Shown here piece by piece: positions 1 through 6,657 of a stretch of DNA of 8,794 nucleotides (positions are counted from its first letter, which is position 1; each line of letters opens with the position of its first letter). The position numbers and the translations under genes are program-made. The stretch is from NCBI GenBank assembly GCA_016198915.1, contig JACQHS010000035.1, forward strand, positions 1 to 8,794, in the 5' to 3' direction. The DNA is from Candidatus Omnitrophota bacterium (GTDB taxonomy: Bacteria > Omnitrophota > Gorgyraeia > Aquiviventales > Aquiviventaceae). The notes under the pieces were generated by a model, which saw only the letters and a list, made by a program, of their open reading frames with translations, ran no database searches and was not told the origin of the DNA.

Positions 1-1
1 C

Positions 2-868
2 GTGCACGCGGAACCGACGACGTTCGGCCTGAAGCTCGCCATGTTTTACGATGAGTTTCGCCGGCACCACCGCCGTCTGGAGCGGGCGGGGAACGAGGTC
101 AGCGTCGGGAAAATCTCGGGCGCGGTCGGGACGTTCGCGAACGTCTACCCGCAGATTGAACGGGAGGTCTGCCGCAAGCTCCGGCTTTCGCCGGCGCCGA
201 TTTCCACCCAGATCATCCAGCGCGACCTCCATGCCGCCTATGTGACGACGCTGGCACTCCTCGGCGGAAGCCTTGAGAAGCTGGCGACGGAAATCCGCCA
301 CCTCCAGCGGACCGAGGTCCGGGAGGTCGAAGAGCCCTTCGGCCGGGGGCAGAAGGGGTCCTCCGCGATGCCGCATAAGAAGAACCCAATCACCTGCGAG
401 CGCCTCACCGGCCTGAGCCGGCTGCTGCGCGGCTATGCGATGGCGGCGATGGAGAATATTACATTGTGGCATGAGCGGGACATCAGCCACTCGTCGGTGG
501 AGCGGGTCATCCTGCCGGATGCGACGATCACGCTGGACTACATGCTCCAGACGATGACCGAGGTGATCCGCGGGCTGGTGGTTCACCGCGGCCGCATGCG
601 TGAGAACTTGGAGAGCACGCACGGCGTCATCTACTCAGGGCAAGTGCTCCTCGCGCTCATGGGCCAGGGGCTGCCGCGCACGCGCGCGTACGAGTTGGTC
701 CAGCGATGCGCGTTGGCGGCGTGGCGCAACGGCACCGATTTCGAAGCGCTGTTGATGCGTGATCCGTCCATTCGACGCCATCTCAGCCCCCAGACGTTGC
801 GCCGGTGTCTGGATCCGCGCATCCATCTGAAGCACGTCGACACGATTTTCAAGCGGGTGGGCCTATGA
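2..868 (+). CDS. purB: Adenylosuccinate lyase, C-terminal part (5' end off window)
   Basis: Adenylosuccinate lyase of the fumarase/aspartase superfamily acts in the cytoplasm. It removes fumarate from SAICAR to give AICAR, and from adenylosuccinate to give AMP. The frame is open from base 2, and its first residues (VHAEPTTFG) are the conserved block that follows the catalytic THG motif. The apparent GTG start is therefore internal, and roughly the first third of the protein is missing. Residues 119-129 of the fragment carry the superfamily signature GSSAMPHKKNP in the mobile loop, with the serine that acts as general base in this family. Residues 160-168 (DISHSSVER) are a second conserved active-site block. 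The C-terminus looks natural. The stop overlaps the next ATG as ATGA (865-868), implying translational coupling. Family assignment is very secure; the substrate role is strengthened by the surrounding pur genes. Confidence 0.96.
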   Translation: MHAEPTTFGLKLAMFYDEFRRHHRRLERAGNEVSVGKISGAVGTFANVYPQIEREVCRKLRLSPAPISTQIIQRDLHAAYVTTLALLGGSLEKLATEIRHLQRTEVREVEEPFGRGQKGSSAMPHKKNPITCERLTGLSRLLRGYAMAAMENITLWHERDISHSSVERVILPDATITLDYMLQTMTEVIRGLVVHRGRMRENLESTHGVIYSGQVLLALMGQGLPRTRAYELVQRCALAAWRNGTDFEALLMRDPSIRRHLSPQTLRRCLDPRIHLKHVDTIFKRVGL

Positions 869-1335
869 TCCGTCAGGACGCAGTTCGGAGTTCGGAATTG
901 GGAATTCGGAATTTTTCATTCCGAATTCCACATTCCGCATTCCGAATTGCGCTAGTTCCTTGTCTCTTGTTGCTTGTCGCATGTTGCTTCGGTTGCGTCC
1001 ACCGGTCGCTGACGATCCGCACCGACCCGCCGGGCGCCAAGGTGTACGTCAACGATGAGCTCAAAGGCGAAAGCCCGGTGACGTACGACTTTACCTGGTA
1101 CGGCTGGTACCGGCTGACGTTTCGCAAGGACGGGTTTGAGCGGCTCGATGACCGCCAGCTCTTGCGCGCGCCCATGCATCTGTGGATTCCGTTCGACCTG
1201 TTCATGGAGCTGCTGCCGCTGCGGGTGCGCGATGCCAGGACCTGGTCCTACACCCTGACACCGACGAAGGAGCTGCCGACCCCGGTGCCGCCCGCCCCAC
1301 AAGAACCTGTGGAGACGACAGATGACGCGCGGTGA
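865..1335 (+). CDS. PEGA-domain lipoprotein (hypothetical) embedded in the pur operon
   Basis: A 156-residue predicted lipoprotein. The ATG at 865 is chosen because it overlaps the purB stop as ATGA. Residues 30-39 form a hydrophobic core followed by a lipobox, LVAC with Cys40; Cys44 (CFGC) is an alternative. Signal peptidase II processing and membrane anchoring on the outer side of the cytoplasmic membrane are expected. Residues 50-92 form one PEGA domain (TDPPGAKVYVND, then a G-E-S-P turn, then FRKDGFE), a small beta fold common in surface proteins. Residues 103-133 hold a PFDLFMELLP ... RDART ... YTLTP tail that I recall with PEGA lipoproteins of planctomycete-like bacteria. The C-terminus is Pro/Thr-rich. 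Oddly, residues 5-29 of the n-region come from a heptamer repeat cassette (879-951), making the leader unusually long. The gene overlaps purC by 14 bp. It has no known purine role, and I propose no function beyond envelope lipoprotein. Confidence 0.85.
   Translation: MIRQDAVRSSELGIRNFSFRIPHSAFRIALVPCLLLLVACCFGCVHRSLTIRTDPPGAKVYVNDELKGESPVTYDFTWYGWYRLTFRKDGFERLDDRQLLRAPMHLWIPFDLFMELLPLRVRDARTWSYTLTPTKELPTPVPPAPQEPVETTDDAR
879..951. repeat. Palindromic 7-bp-unit repeat cassette, copy 1
   Basis: A 73-nt AT-richer block in GC-rich surroundings. After CGCAG come four tandem 7-bp units of TTCGGAA type (884-911, with one-base variants TTCGGAG and TTGGGAA). A TTTTTC spacer (912-917) follows, then four units of the inverse type ATTCCGA (918-945), ending ATTGCG. 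The whole block is symmetrical about base 915. Its first 21 bases (879-899) are identical to 4935-4955 in purL. It lies in frame in the lipoprotein signal peptide and encodes SELGIRN / FRIPHSAFRI. Heptamer tandem repeats (STRR) are known from cyanobacteria, and peptides of this SEFRIPHSAFRI type are familiar to me from several bacterial phyla. No transposase is present nearby. Confidence 0.88.
901..929 (+). other. Perfect 12-bp hairpin at the centre of repeat copy 1
   Basis: GGAATTCGGAAT (901-912) is the exact reverse complement of ATTCCGAATTCC (918-929) around a 5-nt loop, TTTTC. Pairing continues outwards imperfectly to 879/951 in the same register, with two G-U pairs and a few mismatches. 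The transcript could fold here about 36 nt after the lipoprotein start codon and reduce its translation or pause transcription. No T-tract follows the stem, so it is not a typical Rho-independent terminator. A regulatory effect is inference only. Confidence 0.7.
1311..1314 (+). promoter_or_regulatory. Shine-Dalgarno site of purC
   Basis: GGAG lies 7 nt before the ATG at 1322, inside the end of the lipoprotein gene. It supports the chosen purC start and shows that purC can initiate on its own despite the 14-bp overlap. Confidence 0.65.
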
Positions 1336-2041
1336 GAAGCTCTACGAAGGGAAAGCGAAAATCTTGTACGCCACGGAAGACCCGCAGCTGGTCATCCAGT
1401 ACTTCAAAGATGACGCCACCGCCTTTAACGCGCAAAAGCGTGGGACGATCGTCGATAAAGGGGTGGTGAACAACCAGATCTCCGTTCACCTGTTCCAGTG
1501 GCTTGAGCGGGAGGGGGTGCCGACTCACTTCGTGAAGCAGCTCTCCGACCGAGAGATGCTCGTCAAGCGCCTGGAGATCATCCCGCTGGAGGTGACGATT
1601 CGCAACATCGTGGCCGGCGGCATGGCCAAGATGCTCGGATTGGAGGAGGGCATCGTCCTCAAGCAGCCGGTGTTCGAGTGGCACTACAAAAGCGATGCGC
1701 TGGGAGACCCGCTCATCAACGACGATCACATTTTTGCGTTAGGCGCTGCGACGGCGCAGGAGCTGGCGCATATCCGCCAGCAGTCGTACCGGGTCAACGA
1801 CGTGCTCAAGCGCTACTTCGCCCAGCGCAGCATTGATCTTGTGGACTTCAAATTGGAATTTGGACGCTGCCAGGACAAGATTCTCTTGGGGGATGAGATC
1901 TCGCCCGACACCTGCCGGTTCTGGGAGCAGGGCACCAAGCGCAAGCTCGATAAGGACCGGTTCCGCCGCGACCTCGGCGACATCGAGGCCGCGTATCAGG
2001 AGATGCTGAATCGGGTGATCGGCGCTCCCGCGGCTCGATGA
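1322..2041 (+). CDS. purC: SAICAR synthetase (phosphoribosylaminoimidazole-succinocarboxamide synthase)
   Basis: Joins aspartate to CAIR with ATP hydrolysis to give SAICAR, in the cytoplasm. The 239 residues match the short bacterial single-domain form. The N-terminal block LYEGKAKILYAT followed by KDDATAFN (about residues 7-36) is the ATP-binding strand-loop region. Residues 87-95 (IPLEVTIRN) and 173-181 (LVDFKLEFG) correspond to the two family signatures, and GDEISPDTCRFW follows the second. The ATG at 1322 is preferred because a GGAG lies 7 nt upstream and the N-terminus aligns with the family. The stop overlaps the purS start as ATGA (2038-2041). Its product is the substrate of PurB, encoded two genes upstream. 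Nothing is unusual in the gene itself. Confidence 0.97.
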   Translation: MTRGEKLYEGKAKILYATEDPQLVIQYFKDDATAFNAQKRGTIVDKGVVNNQISVHLFQWLEREGVPTHFVKQLSDREMLVKRLEIIPLEVTIRNIVAGGMAKMLGLEEGIVLKQPVFEWHYKSDALGDPLINDDHIFALGAATAQELAHIRQQSYRVNDVLKRYFAQRSIDLVDFKLEFGRCQDKILLGDEISPDTCRFWEQGTKRKLDKDRFRRDLGDIEAAYQEMLNRVIGAPAAR

Positions 2042-2280
2042 AAGCTAAGGTCTACATTACCCTGAAGCCTGGATTGCTGGACGCGCAGGGCAAGACGATC
2101 AAAAGCGCCTTGGAAACGCTCGGCTTCAAGGGCGTCGCCGACGTGCGCATGGGCAAGTTCGTCGAGCTGACGCTCAACCACGGCTCGGCGAGCGGGGCGA
2201 AACGCGACGTTGAGCGCATGTGCAAGAAGCTGCTGGCGAATCCGGTGATTGAGACGTATCGTGTGGACGTGCAGAAATAG
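2038..2280 (+). CDS. purS: FGAM synthetase subunit PurS
   Basis: A small 80-residue subunit of the three-part phosphoribosylformylglycinamidine synthetase. In characterised systems PurS dimers bridge PurL and the glutaminase PurQ so that ammonia can pass between them. The sequence has the typical pattern: an initial strand (KAKVYITLKPG), the LLDAQGKTIKSALETLGF helix region, then GVADVRMGKFVEL, and a C-terminal CKKLLANPVIETYRV block. Length is normal for the family. The start overlaps the purC stop by 4 bp (ATGA) with no clear Shine-Dalgarno, so translation probably depends on coupling to purC. purQ follows after 3 nt. Its presence explains why the downstream PurL is the short form without fused PurS and PurQ domains. 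Confidence 0.95.
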   Translation: MKAKVYITLKPGLLDAQGKTIKSALETLGFKGVADVRMGKFVELTLNHGSASGAKRDVERMCKKLLANPVIETYRVDVQK

Positions 2281-2283
2281 CGG

Positions 2284-2973
2284 ATGAAATTTGGCATCAT
2301 CGTCTTTCCAGGATCCAACTGCGATCAGGACTGCGTGCACGTTCTCAAGGACGTGCTCGGTCAGCCGACGGTGGCGCTGTGGCATCAGGACACGTCGCTC
2401 AAGGGATGCGACGCCATTGTGCTGCCCGGCGGGTTCAGCTACGGCGATTACCTGCGAACCGGGGCGGTCGCGCGGTTCTCGCCGATCATGGGCGCGGTGA
2501 CGTCGTTCGCGCGTGACGGCGGGCTCGTCATCGGCATTTGCAACGGGTTTCAAATTCTCTTGGAGGCGGGACTGCTGCCGGGGGCGATGCTGCGCAACAT
2601 CGGGTTGCAGTTCATCTGCAAATTCGTGACGTTGCGAGTTGAGCGCACCGAGACGCCGTTTACAAACCGGTTTTCGCCTGGGCAGGTGGTCCGGATGCCC
2701 ATCGCCCACAACGAAGGGCGCTACACCGTGGACCCCAAGACGCTGCGAGAGATCGGCGGGCAGGTGGTGTTCCGCTACTGTGATGCGGGCGGCCAGCTCG
2801 TTGACAGCGCGAACCCGAACGGCTCCACCGATTGCATCGCCGGCCTGACCAACCGCGCCGGCAACGTCCTGGGCCTGATGCCGCATCCTGAGCGTGCGTC
2901 GGAGCCTGAACTGGGTTCATCGGACGGCCGGCTCGTGTTTGAGTCGATGCTTGAGGCGCTGGTCCATGCCTGA
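2284..2973 (+). CDS. purQ: FGAM synthetase, glutaminase subunit PurQ
   Basis: Class I glutamine amidotransferase subunit that hydrolyses glutamine and passes ammonia to PurL for FGAR to FGAM conversion. The 229-residue length is typical. The N-terminus FGIIVFPGSNCDQD and the block VLPGGFSYGDYLRTGA (near residues 45-65) are PurQ-specific. The nucleophile is Cys86 in GICNGFQILLEAGLLPG, and the catalytic His201 and Glu203 lie in MPHPERA. The catalytic triad is complete. The ATG at 2284 is 3 nt after the purS stop, and the 3' end overlaps purL by 8 bp. A complete PurQ shows that the three-part enzyme was maintained here, which makes the broken purL frame next door more surprising. Confidence 0.97.
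   Translation: MKFGIIVFPGSNCDQDCVHVLKDVLGQPTVALWHQDTSLKGCDAIVLPGGFSYGDYLRTGAVARFSPIMGAVTSFARDGGLVIGICNGFQILLEAGLLPGAMLRNIGLQFICKFVTLRVERTETPFTNRFSPGQVVRMPIAHNEGRYTVDPKTLREIGGQVVFRYCDAGGQLVDSANPNGSTDCIAGLTNRAGNVLGLMPHPERASEPELGSSDGRLVFESMLEALVHA
2953..2956 (+). promoter_or_regulatory. Shine-Dalgarno site deciding the purL start
   Basis: GAGG (within TTGAGG) lies 9 nt before the ATG at 2966, inside the end of purQ. It favours the start giving MPDLALLKRLAK over the in-frame ATG at 2894, whose extra residues do not look like PurL. Confidence 0.6.
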
Positions 2974-5256
2974 TCTTGCGCTGTTGAAGCGGTTGGCCAA
3001 ATCTCACAACCTCACTCAAGAAAACTACGCGCACATCGTCGAGGTGCTGGGCCGTCAGCCCACGCTGACAGAAGTTGGGATTTTTGGTGTGAGTTGGTCG
3101 GAGCACTGCTCCTACGGTAGCTCCAAACCGTACCTGAAGCTGTTTCCCACGAAGGGCAAGCGGATCCTGGTGCCTGCGGGCAAGGAGAACGCCGGCGTCG
3201 TCGACATTGGAGACGGGATCGCGGTGGCATTCAAAGTGGAAAGCCACAATCACCCCTCGGCGGTGGAGCCGGTGCAAGGGGCGGCAACCGGTGTTGGCGG
3301 GATCATCCGCGACATCTTCACGATGGGGGCGCGCCCGATTGCGCTGCTGGACTCGCTGCGATTCGGCGCGCTCAACGGAAATCCCCGCACCCGCTTTTTA
3401 CTGGAAGGAGTCGTGAAGGGCATCGCCGACTACGGCAATGCGGTGGGTGTTCCCACCACCGGCGGGGAGATTATCTTTGAGAAGACCTACGCCGAGAACC
3501 CGCTGGTCAACGTCTTGTGCATCGGGGTCCTGCCGAAGCGCACCATCGCGCATGCCGCCGCGCGCGGCGTGGGCAACCCGGTCCTCTACGTCGGCTCGTC
3601 CACCGGCCGCGACGGGCTGGGCGGGGCGAGCTTTGCGTCGAGGGAGTTATCCGAAGGCTCCGATGCGGACCGCCCTGCGGTGCAGATCGGCGACCCCTTT
3701 ACCGAGAAATGTTTGATCGAAGCCACCCTCGAGGCGCTGGCCACCGGCGACGTGGTGGGCATCCAGGACATGGGGGCCGCGGGCTTGACGTGCTCAACGT
3801 GTGAGACCGCCACCCGCGGCGGCTGCGGTATCGAGATTGATGTCCTGAAGGTGCCGCGGCGCGAGGAAGGGATGACGCCGTATGAGGTGATGCTCTCCGA
3901 ATCGCAGGAGCGGATGCTGCTCATCGTCAAGCGAGGCAAAGAAGCGCGGGTGAAAAAGCTGTTTGCGAAGTGGGGGCTGAATGCGGTGGAGATCGGCCGC
4001 GTGACCAATGACGGCCGGATGCGCGTCAAAGAAGGCGAGACGGCCGTAGCGGACATCCCCGCCTCGGCGCTCACCGACGACGCGCCCGTGTACCGCCGGC
4101 CGGTGAAGAAACCCCGCTACCTGGCCAAGGCCCAGCGGCTCCTCGTGCGCCGGCTGCCGGAACCGAAGGACTACACGGCGGCGCTGGTGACGCTGCTGGG
4201 CGCTCCGACCATTGCCAGCAAAGCCTATGTGTATGAGCAATACGACCACATGGTGCAGACGAATACCGTGGTTCTGCCAGGCCGGGCGGATGCGACGGTC
4301 CTGCGGCTCAAGGGGAAGTCAAAGTTGCTGGCTGCGACGACCAGCGGCAACGGCCGCTACTGCTATCTCGATCCGTACCAGGGCGGGGCACTCGCCGTCG
4401 CGGAAGCGGCCCGCAACCTGGCCTGTGTCGGGGCGAGGCCGCTGGCGGTGACCGACTGCCTCAACTTCGGCAGCCCGGAAGATCCACGGATCATGTGGCA
4501 GTTCAAAGGGTGCGTGCGGGGGATCGCCGACGCCTGCCGGGCGTTCGACACCCCGGTGACCGGCGGCAACGTCAGTTTCTACAACGAAAGTCCGCGCGGG
4601 GCCATCGATCCGACGCCCGTGATTGGGATGATAGGAACAATTACCTTCCAGCCACTCACGGCCAACTTCAAGGACGAAGGTGATGCCATTCTCCTGCTTG
4701 GCGAAACGCGCGAGGAGCTGGGCGGCAGCGAGTACCTCGCAACCATCCACGGCCGCAAGGCCGGCAAGCCGCCGCGCGTTGATTTGAAGGCGGAGCGCGC
4801 TCTCCAGGAGTTCATGGTGGAGGCGGCGTCACGCGGGCTGGTCAAGTCAGCTCACGATTGCTCCGACGGTGGATTAGCGGTTGCGATCGCGGAATCCTGC
4901 ATTATGGACGAAGCCCATCTTATTGGAGCAACAGCGCAGTTCGGAGTTCGGAATTCGGAATTCGGAATCAAAGCTGGGCAATCCAAAATCCAAAATCCAA
5001 AATTCGCGTGGATGCACTCTTGTTCGGCGAGTCCGCCGGACGCATCGTGGTCAGCTGCGCGCGGCATCACCTGGAACTGGTGGAGCACCTGGCCCGGCGT
5101 CACGGCGTGCCCGCCGCCCTGATCGGCAAGGTGGGCGGCTCGGGGCTGACGGTCGGTCCATGGATTGATGAGGCGGTGGAGGTGTTGAGCGACGCTTGGC
5201 GCTTTGGACTGCCAAAAGCGCTGGGGGTTCTGGGTTCGGGATGGATGATTCAGTAA
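2966..5256 (+). CDS. purL: FGAM synthetase, large subunit PurL, reading frame interrupted at about 4935-5008
   Basis: ATP-dependent synthetase subunit making FGAM from FGAR, with ammonia supplied by PurQ via PurS. The length implied by the two frames, about 763 residues, fits the short PurL form. Visible motifs include WSEHCSYGSSKP (Glu46-His47 in it), ESHNHPSAVEPVQGA (residues 92-106), GGASFASREL, the second-half GNGRYCYLDPYQGG and GGNVSFYNES, and SAHDCSDGGLAVAIAES. The frame used from 2966 reaches a heptamer repeat cassette (4935-5008) after LIGATA, then reads nonsense to a stop at 5120-5122 (718 residues). The true C-terminus, VDALLFGESAGRIVVS through GKVGGSGLTV to the TAA at 5254-5256, is in the -1 frame. 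One added 7-bp unit, or one added base, would rejoin them. This may be a sequencing error, a slipped repeat or a real pseudogene. Identity as purL is certain; functionality is not. Confidence 0.9.
4935..5008. repeat. 7-bp-unit repeat cassette, copy 2, inside purL
   Basis: A 74-nt block beginning with the same 21 bases as copy 1 (4935-4955 = 879-899). After CGCAG it has four 7-bp units of TTCGGAA type (4940-4967, the first being TTCGGAG). An 8-nt spacer (4968-4975) is followed by a degenerate unit GGGCAAT (4976-4982) and three exact CCAAAAT units (4983-5003), then TCGCG. The right half differs in sequence from copy 1, but the plan (CGC edge, four units, spacer, four units, GCG edge) is the same. 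It encodes NSEFGIK and SKIQNPK peptides. It falls between the PurL strand ending LIGATA and the strand VDALLFGES, a variable loop in the family. The purL frame changes across it. Confidence 0.88.
4983..5003. repeat. Three exact CCAAAAT tandem units; likely site of the purL frame change
   Basis: Three identical 7-bp units in a row. Because 7 leaves a remainder of 1 when divided by 3, each gain or loss of a unit shifts the downstream purL frame. One more unit, or two fewer, would place VDALLFGES in frame with the upstream part. Each unit also holds an AAAA run, where a single missing A would have the same effect. The upstream TTCGGAA tract (4940-4967) is an equally possible site, so assignment to this tract is inference. 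Confidence 0.6.
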
Positions 5257-6656
5257 AACACTCTTGCGGATTATTCGGGATTTACGGCCACCGCGATGCG
5301 GCGCGGCTGACGTACCTCGGCCTCTATTCGCTGCAGCATCGGGGCGAAGAGGCGGCCGGGATCGTGACCTTCGACGGCAAGACGATGCACGCCCACAAAG
5401 CCATGGGGCTGGTGTCCGAGGTGTTCACGGAGGCGACCCTGCACGCCCTGCCGGGCCGCCTGGCGCTCGGCCACACCCGCTACTCGACGACCGGTTCCAG
5501 CACGCTGAAGAACTCCCAGCCGCTCGTTGTGACGTATGCCAAAGGCTCGATCGCGGTGGCGCACAACGGCAATCTCGTCAACGCCCCTGAGCTGCGCCAG
5601 CAGCTGGAAGCCAACGGCTCGATCTTCCAGACGACGGTGGATTCCGAGATCATCCTGCATCTGCTGGCCCGGGCGACGAACAAAGAGTTCGAAGACGATT
5701 TGGTGGAGTGCCTGCGCTTATTGAAAGGCGCGTTTACGCTCCTGTTCTTGACGGAACGGGAACTCATCGGCTGCCGCGACCCCAACGGCTTCCGGCCGCT
5801 GTGCATTGGCAAGCTCAACAAAGCCTATGTGCTGGCCTCGGAGACGTGCGCGCTCGATCTCATCGGGGCCAAGTTTATCCGGGAGGTCGAGCCCGGAGAA
5901 GTTGTCATCCTCAGCTCAGGCGGAGTGCGCTCCCTGCATCCGTTCCGGGCGATGGAAGTGATCCCCTCCCACTGTCTTTTTGAGCACGTGTACTTCTCTC
6001 GTCCTGACTCGCGCGTCTTTGGGGAAAGCGTCCAGGCGGTGCGGATGAAGCTTGGCCGAGCGCTCGCCCGGGAGTATCCGGTGGAGGCGGATGTGGTCAT
6101 GCCGATTCCGGACTCCGGCAACTTCGCCGCCCTGGGCTACAGCCTGGAGTCGAAGATTCCGTTCACGATCGGGATGACCCGCAACCACTACGTGGGCCGC
6201 ACGTTCATTCAGCCGGCGCAGGAGATCCGCGACCTCAAGGTGCGGGTCAAGTTCAATCCCATTAAAGAGATCATCAAAGGCAAGCGGCTGGTCATCGTCG
6301 ATGACTCGATTATCCGCGGCACGACGACGAAGGCGCGCGTCAAAAGCCTGCGGGAGGCCGGGGCGAAGGAGATCCACCTGCGGATCAGCTGTCCGCCGAC
6401 GAAACACTCCTGCTTCTACGGGATCGATTTCCCGAACCGCAAGCAGCTCATTGCGAATAACCTCCCAGTGGAAGAGATTCGCAAGTTCATCGGGGTGGAT
6501 ACCCTCGGCTACCTTTCGCTCGAGGGCATGCTCAAGGCGGTCGGCCGGCCGTCCAACTACTGCACGGCCTGCTGGAGCGGGGAGTACCCGATCCCCTTCG
6601 GCGAGGAGGGCGACAAGTTCGCGCTCGAAAAGCATGCCGGGCAAGGCTGCGGATAA
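5241..6656 (+). CDS. purF: Amidophosphoribosyltransferase (glutamine PRPP amidotransferase), Fe-S type
   Basis: First committed step of purine synthesis: PRPP plus glutamine gives 5-phosphoribosylamine. The 471 residues begin MDDSVKHSC, so an 8-residue propeptide would be cleaved to expose Cys9 as the N-terminal nucleophile (CGLFGIYGH). The Ntn glutaminase half shows HTRYSTTG (Arg80-Tyr81), HNGN (108-111) and TTVDSE. The phosphoribosyltransferase half has the PRPP loop VIVDDSIIRGTTT (351-363). Cys245, Cys391, Cys441 and Cys444 (the last two in NYCTACWSGEYP) match the four ligands of the structural [4Fe-4S] cluster known in the Bacillus enzyme, which links stability to oxygen. The ATG at 5241 is preferred over the TTG at 5196 because it gives a normal short propeptide. 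It overlaps the frame-restored end of purL by 16 bp. purM starts 1 nt after its stop. Confidence 0.97.
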   Translation: MDDSVKHSCGLFGIYGHRDAARLTYLGLYSLQHRGEEAAGIVTFDGKTMHAHKAMGLVSEVFTEATLHALPGRLALGHTRYSTTGSSTLKNSQPLVVTYAKGSIAVAHNGNLVNAPELRQQLEANGSIFQTTVDSEIILHLLARATNKEFEDDLVECLRLLKGAFTLLFLTERELIGCRDPNGFRPLCIGKLNKAYVLASETCALDLIGAKFIREVEPGEVVILSSGGVRSLHPFRAMEVIPSHCLFEHVYFSRPDSRVFGESVQAVRMKLGRALAREYPVEADVVMPIPDSGNFAALGYSLESKIPFTIGMTRNHYVGRTFIQPAQEIRDLKVRVKFNPIKEIIKGKRLVIVDDSIIRGTTTKARVKSLREAGAKEIHLRISCPPTKHSCFYGIDFPNRKQLIANNLPVEEIRKFIGVDTLGYLSLEGMLKAVGRPSNYCTACWSGEYPIPFGEEGDKFALEKHAGQGCG

Positions 6657-6657
6657 A

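Noticed and set aside
901..935. Rho-independent terminator between purB and purC
   Set aside because: The stem is AT-rich, no T-run follows it, and it lies inside an open reading frame of a tightly overlapping operon.
879..951. CRISPR array or att site
   Set aside because: The units are only 7 bp, directly adjacent, without spacers of CRISPR length, and no integrase or cas gene is present.
2894..2965. purL start at the upstream ATG (2894)
   Set aside because: The extra 24 residues are purQ sequence in another frame and unlike PurL; the ATG at 2966 has GAGG at good spacing and a family-like N-terminus.
4983..5008. Programmed -1 ribosomal frameshift in purL
   Set aside because: The required shift is -1 and AAAA runs are present, but no standard X-XXY-YYZ slippery heptamer with a clear downstream stem was found, and purL families do not use recoding as far as I know. 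Not fully excluded.
4858..5256. Separate forward open frame of 132 codons as its own gene
   Set aside because: Its first part is purL read out of frame and its last part is the conserved PurL C-terminus; it is the displaced end of purL, not a new gene.
6301..6657. Upstream extension of purM to 6301
   Set aside because: The added residues are Arg/Ser-rich and are purF read in another frame; family homology begins at 6658.
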